From Epiperipatus broadwayi (lineage: Eukaryota > Onychophora > Udeonychophora > Euonychophora > Peripatidae): a stretch of DNA of 64,000 nt. The stretch is from NCBI GenBank assembly GCA_028023455.1, contig JAQFVV010012446.1, positions 5,083,501 through 5,147,500 on the forward strand, in the 5' to 3' direction. The position numbers and the translations under genes were made by a program. The notes beneath the pieces were generated by a model. That model was not told the origin of the DNA, did not search any database, and saw only the letters and a program-made list of their open reading frames with translations. Below, piece by piece: positions 47,436-57,532 of this stretch. Each line of letters opens with the position of its first letter. Position 1 is the stretch's first letter.

Positions 47436-47494
47436 ATCCAATATTCCCAAACTAGTTTCTGGCTTGTGGCATTCATCAGTGAGGAGCTTTGGAT
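47436..47494 (-). ncRNA. F1 hammerhead ribozyme, core bases intact
   Basis: CUGAUGA, GAAA, stem III AC / GU and stem I UCCUCA / UGGGAA with outer AUCCAA / UUGGAU. The triplet is GUU (allowed by the NUH rule). Stem II UGC/GCC has a mismatch. Possibly weakly active. Confidence 0.7.
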
Positions 47495-47564
47495 ATGAGA
47501 GCACTGCACCTAGATCTTAGGATCTAATGCAACCCTCCAGCAGCCACCTTTTATCGCTACTTAA

Positions 47565-47615
47565 TTCCTCACTGATTTAGATTACAAGCCAGAAACTAGT
47601 CTGGGGATATTGGAT
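47565..47615 (+). ncRNA. F1 hammerhead ribozyme, 5' core lost
   Basis: CUGAUUUAG replaces the CUGAUGA box. The GAAACUAGUC-UGGGGA half is perfect. Inactive. Confidence 0.6.
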
Positions 47616-48387
47616 GAATAGGCACTAGATAGGGATTTTATGCACAAGCCTTCTGACATCCATTGACTACTCTGGTTGGCACTGAGTGGCACTACTACAT
47701 GGAGAGTTTTGCCTGTTTTAATAACAGTAATGTGCTAGCATAAGAAATAGTGATCATGTAAAGAAAGGTTTGTTGCAGAAGTTAAAAAAATATCTTAAAA
47801 AATATAATAAATAGAATAATAAATCACTGGGTTCAATACATAAACTCATCTCCGATGTTGTAATATTATACAAATCCATTAAGGCCTCACATGACCATCA
47901 AGATATCATGTGACCTCTGCTTACACATCACTCTTCATTAGCAAATTTCTTCTATTATCACTACAACACCAGATAAATATTTATTAAACACTAGTATCTT
48001 TCATCAATCGATTACTAAAGCATACACTAGATGATATAAAAGTAGAGAGACTGTAAGAATTTTCTAATAGCATTTTTTAAATAAATAAATAAGGCCATAT
48101 GTCTTATTGATCATTTCATGTCTCAAAGGTTTTTTACCATTTCTAAATGAGGAATAAAGATACATGAAATAAAGAATACACAAAGTTATAAAAAAAAAAT
48201 TAAGGCTCTCGTAATCTATAAAAACTGAACTATTTCAGATCTATATAAGTATGCAGGCAAATAGGCTTGGATTGAAAAAATGAAGTTTTTTAGTTTAGAC
48301 TGGTAGTTTGGCACTATAGCAAAACTAAAACATGGCTTCTAGAGAAAAGGACATTAATCTAAAAAGGTCTAAGTGACTTTTAAAAAA

Positions 48388-48449
48388 ATCCAAAAAACCC
48401 CTCACTGATGAGAGCCATAAACTAGAAACTAGTCTAGGCATATTTGGAT
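48388..48449 (+). ncRNA. F1 hammerhead ribozyme, core bases intact, weak stems
   Basis: CUGAUGA, GAAACUAGUC and outer stem I AUCCAA / UUGGAU (perfect) are present. Stem II (GAGCCAUAAACUA) and inner stem I (CCCUCA / UAGGCA) are degraded. It lies in a diverged F1 copy of about 48230-48540. Confidence 0.6.
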
Positions 48450-48559
48450 ATAACATAATTAGATAATGATCTATTAATCATGGCCAAGCTTTTGATAACA
48501 AATCTTACACTAGTTGGCATAAAATTTAATGAGAATAGAGGAATTTCCTAATATTATTA

Positions 48560-48800
48560 TTGTATGGTTTTTTTTTGCAGTTGAAATGGCCATGGCTGTT
48601 TCTGGAATGTGAATGGGTTAGAAAATTATGACTTTTATTACCTTTTTGGATTTTAGATTTACAATATGCTGATGACCATTCTTATCATTTATCAAGTGAA
48701 CAGTAAGTCTGTAATAGAGACGGCTTTAATCTTTTTTTCACATGCACCTTAAACATTTATATAATAGCCAAATGATGCTGTTTTCTGACTATAGAGGAAG
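48560..48800 (+). pseudogene. Short LINE RT remnant around block C
   Basis: A small fragment with LQYADDHSYHLSSEQ-type translation around 48660, the YADD block of a LINE RT, resembling LINE C. A still weaker piece with a YADDYTVFAN-like translation is near 49425. Confidence 0.5.
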
Positions 48801-48817
48801 CTGTCAAACCTCAATAC

Positions 48818-49010
48818 AAGATAAGGGGGATTTAGATTTAAAAGTTATAGAGTTGACAAAGATTATGTTGTGGAAATGGGATGGAGCAGAATATGGGAAA
48901 ATTTAGAGTGGGGAATGGAAAATAAAGTGGCTAACCGGTTTATCTGGGCATAATTGCTGAGATATTCTTGACTTCGTTTAAGGAGAAGCCATAATACATC
49001 ACATCACATA
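48818..49010 (+). mobile_element. LINE A 3'-end fragment
   Basis: Nearly the same segment as 5447-5632 (gataagggggatttagat to catcacatcacat). 5'-truncated. Confidence 0.8.
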
Positions 49011-49039
49011 GGCACTTTGTAAAGATAAGAGTGTCTATC

Positions 49040-49415
49040 ATTTTTAATTTAAATTCTTAATTTTCATATAGGCCAATCTGAAGCATCTTGATTTGAGAGA
49101 GTGAAAGGGAGCATGTAGATATTACTCTCTTCATATTTAAATCCACTATTTCCTTTCACAAATTAACTTACACAAAATCTTGTGATTTACAATGAGTTAA
49201 TATTTAAATATTTTTAATGGAAATATAAAAACTAATGTAATGTTCAGATTATTTCCATTAAAATCTTAATATTCAATGGTTGTAAATTGCAAGATTTTGC
49301 ACAAATTAATTTGTGAAAAGAAATGGTGGATTTAAATGTGAAGAGAGTAATATCTTCAAGCTCTGAAATCAAGATGCGTCAGATTGGCCTATACAATTAA
49401 GAATTTATGTTAAAG
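49040..49415. repeat. Foldback element, about 170-bp arms
   Basis: Left arm 49040-49215 (tataggccaatctgaagcat, attactctcttcatatttaa) and right arm 49245-49415 (its complement, including gtgaagagagtaatatcttc and gtcagattggcctata). No coding content. Confidence 0.8.
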
Positions 49416-49867
49416 ATAATATGCTGATGACTATACAGTTTTTGCCAATTGAAATAATAAATAAAAATTCTTAATGTATTGAGCGTAAGTTATTAAGACA
49501 TTGGTTCAGTAGTTAATATTCAAAACCTTCGATACTTTATCAGCCAGTAATAAAACAGATCAGTAACTTTTAGTTTGGGTAGTTATTAGTAATATTGTAC
49601 CTTTTCAGAGTGAAAATGACTTTTTTGAGTTACAAGCTGTTACATGCAGCAAATTAAAAGTTAGATTCTAAAAGTATTAGAAAATAAGTTATTGGATGAA
49701 TTATTGACCCATTCAGCATCAAACTTCTGCATGGTGTATTTCCAACTACAATATTTCTCATGAGGACACATAGGTGGCTCTTGAACACAATTTGTAAAAT
49801 ATGCAAATCAGATTAAAAACAACTTTTCTACATATTATTGATGATTGTTCCTTTTTTTTTTGCTCTG

Positions 49868-50085
49868 CATCATTTAATGCAGTTGATAGAATGTCACTCT
49901 GCAAGATAGGATTCATGGGTCGATCCAGTTTGGGTACTTCTGGTGCATGAACATTTTTATGAACTCTCCCACAATGAAACCATTTGATTATTTATTTTTT
50001 GCCCTGTACAGTTTAATGCAGTGGCAGGGTGTTAGACTTTGGGATATAAAATCCTGTTCAGTCCCAGTTCTGATATTTCAGCACA
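49868..50085 (+). other. Two tRNA-like SINE modules in tandem
   Basis: Each begins tttaatgcagt (49875, 50015), an A-box-like TTAATGCAGTGG, and has a B-box-like stretch: gggtcgatccag (49918) and ctgttcagtcccag (50062). The second reads like a classic tRNA-SINE head (gcagtggcagggtgttagac, tttgggat). Spacing is about 145 bases. Degenerate, non-tRNA. Confidence 0.55.
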
Positions 50086-50599
50086 TTCGATCTTCTTTCT
50101 GGCATGCTCAAACATCTTTCCAGTGTGCTCGAACAGTAGAACCATTTGACTATTTTTTAATTTTATTGTCTCTTTTTCAATAATATAAGATTAAATTTAA
50201 TTCTCTCCAATAACTTATCAAAGTAAAATTTTGACATCAAGATTTTTGGTGGATGACAAAAAAACAATAAGAGCAGCATTATCGCATCTAAGATTTATCC
50301 GCCTATTTAGATTTAAGGTTTCAAAACAAACATTATTATTTTGTTCAATCTTTCCACAAATACTGGCAAAAGAGTATTATAGAAACTAAAAATATTTGCC
50401 AATAAAACTAAGATTTACAATGTGACCACATGGATTATTTAATCATAAGATCCATTATGATCTAACTGAAATGTAGTTACCCAACTGTACTACCATTGAT
50501 GAGGACCTGTTTTGTATATAGTAACATATATAAGCACTTATGTTGAGTCATCCAAAAAGAAGAATCTAAATATAACGTTTTGATTTTAAATATGAAGTA

Positions 50600-50880
50600 A
50601 ATTTTTTATTTGATATAAATTACTGTATGTAATAAAACAAACTAGTTTTTAAAATAAAGAACTGTTATTTTGTCCACATTTTGTACAGAAGTGAGACATG
50701 GGCCTCCCCATCAGTATCACATACATGAAAATTATAAAAAAATTTAAGGTTGCTTTTTAATATTCAAAAGATATGATGGTAACATCATAAGACCTATTAA
50801 TATGTTTGGTCAGCTTCCTATATGTGATATTATCGAATCTCCTACTATAAAGAAAGCTTGCAAAACGTGATGCTATTTAC
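50600..50880 (+). pseudogene. LINE C-terminal fragment
   Basis: Encodes a YRSETWASPSVSHT block (50690) and, after a frame change, FNIQKIWW and YVWSASYM-type sequence. This corresponds to the YGSE-W ... H-R-L ... W-D ... LPS conserved tail of LINE reverse transcriptases of the LINE C kind. Dead. Confidence 0.6.
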
Positions 50881-52489
50881 TACTATAAAATTAGCTTGTT
50901 GAATGCAATGCTACAGAATTGATTCTTTATGGTATTGAACATGTAAAATAAAGCAATGGTATGATTCCTGAATAAGCACATTTTGACAAACTTGATCCTG
51001 TTTTTCAGGAGAGAGACATCCTGTTTACATGGTAAAGTGCAATAAAAAGCCTCCATTACACATATTAATCTTTCAGGTAATAAAATTTGTGACAAAGTTA
51101 AAAGAGAACATTAAATATATATATAAACAATGGAGCAATTTATTACTTAGGAGAAAGTAAGAAGTTTGGTACTAATATGTACTGGGTTATTGTCCTTATG
51201 CAAATTAGGATATGTAGATTAAATCGCACTTTGCATAATTCATATTATTTTGCATTTCGTTATTTCTAGAGTGATAACAATATTGCCCTGAATTACATAG
51301 ATATATATCTTTATTTAATACACAAATCAGCAATACACTAAAAAGCGACAAAACTGGCTGGAACCTTGGCTCTAAAGCTACCGTCCTACCACGCACCAAA
51401 ATACGCAGAGCAAGAAAGTATCGCAAAATGTCAAATAAATAGTCTAAAGAAAAACATATGGGAATATACTTGTTTTACAGATTGATTTATATAGTCATAA
51501 CAAGATTACATACCTTTTACTGTCTTCACACACCCCCTCTTCCAGATATAAAATGATTATTTGATTTATGAGGGATTTACTAACGGTGATTTTAATCTCT
51601 TTTTTATTCTTAAAGTATTTTGTGAATAGTATTATTATTAAAGTATGTTGTTGTCGTAACAATAAACTGGGAGAAATATATTTTTTAAAATTTTTTCGCT
51701 TTAAATAATAAACAAAATACTAAAGATTTTTTTTTTTGCATTAGTAGAACATTTTTTCAACGACAGAATAACATGTAAGTATTAATAGAAAAATGTCCTT
51801 TACTTTTTATTGATGTAAATTTCATTTATGGACCTGAACTGGTATAGATTCAATCGAGAACCTTAATACATTAGAGAAAAATGCCAAAAACCTTTCTCAG
51901 GTATATCATAAAAGATAAACTTTTATTTTGTCATAAAAAAGTGTTGGTGTGTGTGAGGAAGCAAATGATGAGTAAACTGTGTTGGTGTGTGAGGCCGGAA
52001 AAGCAGCAGTTACTACGCAACTGGTCCATGATCGATAGCCATATTATATTTCATCTAGGGCATTCCTGAGAAAAGATTTGAATTAGAGTTTCGGTTGGAC
52101 CTGAATCAATACCAACAATCGAACGAACCGGAAATAAGATCCTCAACCATTTGTATAGTAAATTTATGCAATTTATATATTTTGTGCAATAGTTATATTG
52201 GAAATAGCAAAACATCAAATGAATAATAGATCAGTTATATAATGAATATTAAGAAGAAATTTAGAGTAAGGCTCTTTTCCAACTTGATATGCAGAAATAT
52301 TATATATCATGATTGATCAGGAAAAAAAAATTAATAAAAGAAAATATCTTGATAGTAGACTGAAATGCAAAAAAAAAAAGAGAAATTAAAATGAAAGAAA
52401 CCATAAAGGGTACTTATAGGTCTATTTAGAGAATTCTACATTAGTTTAGTTAAAAGTTGTTTTAAGAATCACTTTAATAGTTATTAACT
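50881..52489. other. Non-coding sequence, no gene recognised
   Basis: Short open frames (for example 51205-51426 minus and 51881-52069 plus) have no recognisable domains. No clear repeat. Confidence 0.4.
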
Positions 52490-52840
52490 GAAACACAGGC
52501 TGGGTGTGACAAGAATCTCGGTCTCAGGGTAGCCTTTGAGCGTTCCATCATCAGATTTTCAATTGGATGGACGGTTGAAGAGTTGGAGTAGATTGAAGCT
52601 TGTCCATTAAAATATAAAGATTGGCCATCTTAATATATATCTGAGCACTTATAGCATATATGTGTAGAGATGGTAATCTGGACTAACTGATGATTGCTGG
52701 TTTAGCATGAAATACGGATATTGGTGATTATTTATCTTTTCAACATATATGTGTTCAAGTGTATCAGTGTTATGAGATAGAGTGGAGAGTGGTGGGTTGT
52801 TTGAAAGTCTGTGCTCATATGCCCTATATATTAAAATAGT
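52490..52840 (+). mobile_element. F2 element, single arm
   Basis: Starts with ccatcatcagattttcaatt, runs through ggagtagattgaagcttgtc and the ribozyme (52674-52730), and ends in the tRNA-like block (about 52770-52830, gtctgtgctcatatgcc, B box damaged). No inverted partner is adjacent. Confidence 0.7.
52674..52730 (+). ncRNA. F2 hammerhead ribozyme, core intact
   Basis: CUGAUGA, stem II UGCU / AGCA, GAAA all present. Stem III is AU / AU with loop ACGG, then A17 (triplet AUA, cut expected after 52720). Stem I is CUAA / UUGG with an outer UAAUC / GAUUA and an internal loop. There is a U·U opposition at the base of stem II. Minimal type-I architecture; best F2 copy in the window. Confidence 0.8.
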
Positions 52841-52989
52841 TATTCTTATTTGTCTTTTACAGGAGTTTCTTTTCTTATCAGATGATATAATTATAGAAGT
52901 ATAACCTTTAATTCAGACTAATGTAAGCGTAGATATTCGAAGACTGTATAGCCCAACATACATACATATATAATAAAACTAGAACAAAT

Positions 52990-54440
52990 ACAGATACGCA
53001 CTTAATATTTTTTTGAACATTTTTCTACAACTGGTCATCCCTTTGTTCCTTCATCTATTAACGTCATGTGCACTTTAACACAACAAATTTAAACAAAATA
53101 TTAAAGAGGCATGGTATATCTCAGGTGACAAAAATTCTATCAATAGAAAAGAATCATGTGTGACCCTCTCAAAAAGATGGCCTATTCTCCCTAATTAAAT
53201 TTTCATATTTAAATTTTATGTAAATAAGCAATAACAGCATATATATATACACACACTCCCATTTTGTAATTTATGCTACGTCTATGACTTATAATAGTCG
53301 AAAGTCGGCTAAGCACATAGTTTAATTAAAAAACAACGGACTTTATGAAAGCTTTTTTCTATATGGTCTTCTATATTTATGATTATCAGATAATGCTTTA
53401 CAATATTTTCCAATACCCCATCATCATGCCTTCTGTCAGTCTATAAATCTTCCTGCATTTTTTTTTTTTTTCTCTATTCCTTCTTGGCAAATCTTTTTTG
53501 GTAATTTTTCTCTTTCCATGTAATATCCACTTTAATATTTGTTTCAATAATCTTTCCTGATTTTAAATAGAAGCTATATATGTTCATACCATATGACTGT
53601 CGTTCTAATAATCATTACTCTTTCCTTTTATTGTTTATTTACTGCTCAATCTTCTCTCAGATCTTTGCCAATAACCCATTTCTGTGTCAATTCTTTTTAC
53701 ATTCTTTCTTTTAACTGCTAACTCTCACTACTATATATAATGATACTTTTCACTATTATACCATATATTCACCGTTTATTGATCTTTCAAATATTCTGAT
53801 GTCATTTAATATTATTCTAGATTTACTATCCAGGATGTTTTGTCATATAATTTCATCTATTATTCCTCTTTGTGAGATCATATCTAGATACATACATTCC
53901 CTATATTTACGAGATATCAATTATTACGATCCCAGCTTATATGTTTTTCAATAACAACTTTTTCTCTCATTCCATTTGAGTAATCAAAAAATGTCTAATA
54001 AATTCCTATCCAATGCTAATCTGAGAATATAAATAAAATAGCACTGGTCAGGGATTTATTAAACATTACCATTTAGCATGTATTGATTACCCAAGTTTAG
54101 ATTACGTCAGCCCCTATATTTGAAATACTATGCAAATATATAATATGCAGATGTGCAAAAATTATATTAATGTGTATACATAATGGTTATTTTATATACT
54201 ATACGATATTTTTCCTTAATACTAAATGACATTTTTTTCTTTTGTAGGTAAAATTTTTATTTTTTATATAGAATTTGTTAGATAAGTAAAAAAAATCTAT
54301 TAGGTCAAGTATATATTTGAAAATATAGTTCAAATCCATTGTGTTTTTGAATCCATAAAACCATTTGCAATTAGGTAGTTTATTTTTAGTAATCGAATGG
54401 TTAATTAATTACTCAGTGGTTCATAAAAAGTTTGAGCACT
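52990..54440. other. Non-coding sequence, possible old retroelement
   Basis: 53450-53980 is pyrimidine-rich on the plus strand. Its minus-strand translation has lysine-rich pieces (KRKITKKDLPRRNREK) that could be a worn LINE, but no motif is diagnostic. 53990-54115 resembles a decayed F1 end. Confidence 0.35.
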
Positions 54441-54449
54441 AGAAATGAG

Positions 54450-54745
54450 AAACATGCAAAACTCTCCATACAGTAGTGCCACTCAGTGCCAATCAGAGTA
54501 ATCAATAAATGCCTGAAGGCTTGTGCATAAAGTCCCTATCTAGTGTCTACTCATCCAATATCACCAGATTAGTTTCTGGCTTGTGGCCTTCGTCAGTGAA
54601 GAGCTTTGGATCTGAGAGCACTGCACCTAGATCTTAGGATCCGGTTGGCACTGAGTGGCACTACTGTATGGAGAGTTTTGCCTGTTTTAATAACAGTAAG
54701 GTGCTATCATAAGAAATAATGATCATGTGATGTTTAGTGGTTTAA
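54450..54745. mobile_element. F1 element with short inverted right arm
   Basis: The left arm (54450-54640) runs from gcaaaactctccatacagta to gatcttaggatcc. The right arm (54641-54690) is the reverse of only the outer part. It ends with ataatgatcatgtgatgttt and agtggtttaacacc. Confidence 0.8.
54553..54611 (-). ncRNA. F1 hammerhead ribozyme, nearly intact
   Basis: CUGACGA (allowed at position 7), stem II GGC / GCC with loop CACAA, GAAA, triplet AUC. Outer stem I AUCCAA / UUGGAU is perfect. Inner stem I UCUUCA / UGGUGA has one mismatch. Stem III keeps only the 15.1-16.1 pair. Confidence 0.72.
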
Positions 54746-55132
54746 CACCAGAAATGAGAGTGGGCCATGATTGACAAATTTAGGGCTCCAGAATCTGCTA
54801 CCCCACCATTGCAATAAACCATGCAAAATGTAAACAGATTAATGGACTAAAGTTGATTTTACTGAAAAACAAGTTACAAATAGGATATCTCCAGTAAACT
54901 GTTTACAAATGGGATTACAATTTTTGCAGCAAAAATTAGTAGGACCAATAGTCCAAATAATACAAATGCATTTAGTATTGATCATATATTTACTTAAGCC
55001 TCAAAAAGAAATGATGTTTATTATTTTTCTTTAGCTTTTATGTATTGATTACATGGAAACATATTGTTTTCACAATAATTTTCTTTTCTTGCAGTGTCTC
55101 TACAATCATACGCATTTAAATATGTTGTAGCT

Positions 55133-55160
55133 CTGAAGAAGTCTACTTAGCAGTCGAAAC
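55133..55160 (+). ncRNA. F5 hammerhead-like motif, degenerate
   Basis: CUGAAGA, A, then a stem II whose 3' side is GCAGUC while the 5' side (GUCUAC) carries two changes from full pairing, then GAAAC. Same layout as 4920-4948 (-). Confidence 0.4.
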
Positions 55161-55624
55161 CAAAAAAAGGAAGAAAGAAAAGGTTTGCATTGAATCAAGT
55201 ATAAAAAAAAGGAGTTATTAATTATATTTATTAACGACTTATAGACAGAGACTGATATGGAGATTACAGTACTCTATTAATATAAAAGGTGCATTGCTGC
55301 AGGTTCAATTTCTGTGTAGTAAATCTTTGTCTTAGTATCAAAGGTCAGGGTATTACAATTTTTAATAATACATCAATCAATTGGATTTTTTTAATTTTTA
55401 GCAATCTCTTACAAAAAAAAAATCAAATCCTCAACATTATATGAATAGAAAAAAAGACATCTAAGTCTGTAGAACCAATATTTTTACTATAAGTTTTTCG
55501 ATAGTATTGTATAAATTAGCTTTGTATTTTTTAAACGTTTAACCACAACATGCAGCTTAGTGCAAGAGCTCAACCTTGAAGTAAAAAAAATGTAAAGATC
55601 TTGGATAGGATATACAGGTGAGGC

Positions 55625-56025
55625 AATTATCATCATCATTGTCAATCATTATCAATCTTCAGAAGGATGAAGGTCTCTCCGAGTTTAATACATCTCCGAT
55701 CTCTAGCTTCTCTTCTCCACATCATCCCTGTACACTTTCTTGGTCTCCTTCTGGGTCTTTTACAATCTCTTGGAATTCAGTTTAATATTTCAATTGTCCA
55801 TTTATTATCATCTCTTCTAGCAATATGTCCAGCCCAACCTCACTTCAGTCTTTTAATTCTTTCAATGATGTCAGTAACACCTGTTTGTTCTCTTACCCAT
55901 ATATTACATTTCTGATCTCTTCTTGTTATTCTTAACATGCATCTTTCCATACTTATTTCAGTTGTATTGCTCTTCTATTAAGTGTCCAAGTCTTAGATCC
56001 ATAAGTAATGAACAATATATATATA
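55625..56025 (-). mobile_element. LINE B 3' fragment
   Basis: Minus strand covers a YGSKTWTLNRRAIQ-like block, RNNKKRSEM, VREQTGVTDIIERIKRL, a W-AGHIARRDDN block, KRPRRRPR-like sequence and the final WID / TGATGATGAT tail at 55630. Frameshifted, 5'-truncated. Confidence 0.85.
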
Positions 56026-56761
56026 TATATGCCTTTGGCTATTCATGAAATACATGTGAAATGTATGATGGTCTAAATTTTTGTGCCAGTGGATAATTGC
56101 AATGCCATGGTGGGATAAGGTATATGCTGACAAAGATCAAAAATACAAAAATATACATCTATAGTGCAATGACTATTTATCCATCTGCAAGATATTAAAG
56201 TGGTTAGAAACCAATCCCTGTATGAGGATATATAATGAAAGATGTTAACCTGTTAATAAGAAGATAAAAATTCAGGTGTTTAACACTTCCAGCCTTTTGA
56301 AGAACAAAAATTGTTTGCAAAATTTCATGTATAGTGAGAGCAGATGATCTGGTTTCTGCCTGTTGGATTGTGCCATAGCAGAATTGAAATAAAGAGAGGT
56401 ATTAATAGAAACCAACAATTTGTAAATATGAATTGCTTTATTATAATGACCAGTATTAAGACAAATTTTGGGGTCCAAAATTTTTTTTAGAAGACTATCA
56501 TAGACACCTATAGTATATATGTACCGAATATAAACGACGTTTGTTATACTGCTTTTTTTCACTTATAATGATTTATAACAGCTGTTCAAAATACTGCCTA
56601 CAGGTTTTGATTTTTCCTAGTCCAAAAATAAAATAGTTTGAATAGAATGTTTTAGATATTTTAATTCTAACAATAATCGATAATCTTGATGATTATAACA
56701 GCTTTTGTATCTTTTTTATATTTTCGAAATGCCTGCTAAATCTAACTTTCTAATAATTTAA

Positions 56762-56915
56762 AGAGTGTAAAAGACCCAGAAAGAGACCACATGTGAGATG
56801 GTTGGATAAAATAAGAAAATATGCAGGGGTGATGGAGAGAAGATAGGCTAGAGATCGGAGATGGATTGAATTGCAGTGGATTGATAATGGTTGACGATGA
56901 TGACTATATTTGTTA
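56762..56915 (+). mobile_element. LINE B 3' terminal fragment
   Basis: About 150 bases: KRPRKRPHVRWLDKIRKYAG, then a decayed LQWIDNG end and the ttgacgatgatgac tail. Confidence 0.85.
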
Positions 56916-57158
56916 TTTTGGATGCAGTCTTTGGATTTTTTTTATGTGGCCCTCGGATTACTTAAGGTTGGAGAGCCTAAATTTACAACAGACTTCATTT
57001 AACTATTGCGATATTCAAAATATTTTCATTTTGAATTTTTCGTAATGAATAGGATTTGGAAAATATAACGATTACCGTCTAGAAAAGCATTTTACATTTA
57101 ATATTAAAATAATTTCTTAAATAAAATTAAAAAAATCAATCATTTTCAAAATATAAAA

Positions 57159-57164
57159 GTTTAT
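57159..57164 (-). promoter_or_regulatory. Candidate polyadenylation signal of the zinc-finger gene
   Basis: AATAAA-type hexamer on the minus strand about 370 bases downstream of the stop codon at 57533. Weak by itself since the area is AT-rich. Confidence 0.4.
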
Positions 57165-57532
57165 TACAAATCATCAAACTACATAACAAACTCTCAACAC
57201 AAATAATAATAATTAGACTACAGCATCTTTCTGCGAGACAAAATCCTTACGTTCGCAGTTGCTCCGTCTTTTTCAGTAAGAAACCAAAAAATGAAACGTA
57301 GTTTTTTTAATCGTTCTAATTGGACAATATTTAGAATCACTTCTCAGGCAACATTTCATTTAAAGTTGCCCGAACATTTAATTTAAGGAGTGAAATTCTT
57401 TTTCACTGCTTTTTAATTTTTTTCTTCTTCAAATCAACATATTAAAAACAAAATGATGAATTTTGCTTTAACAACAACAAAAAAAAAGAGCGCCATATAT
57501 TGGATAAACTGTAAAGAAAACATTAGTAAAAG

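Larger units (their letters stand above)
42789..47440. repeat. Recent 2.3-kb tandem duplication
   Basis: 42789-45130 and 45131-47440 are nearly identical apart from scattered base changes and one 22-base deletion in a short-repeat area (44590 versus 46930). Both edges lie in F1 elements (42674, 45014, 47333). Each unit carries a dead F2 ribozyme, then a LINE C remnant. Unequal exchange between F1 copies explains it. Confidence 0.9.
47333..47765. mobile_element. F1 ribozyme element as a head-to-head inverted pair
   Basis: The left arm (47333-47560) is inverted relative to the right arm (47565-47720). The right end carries ataagaaatagtgatcatgt. The left ribozyme is on the minus strand, the right on the plus strand. 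The left arm is shared with the end of the tandem duplication. Confidence 0.8.

Noticed and set aside
53450-53980. Possible LINE on the minus strand
   Set aside because: Only lysine-rich low-specificity pieces; no RT or endonuclease motif could be placed.
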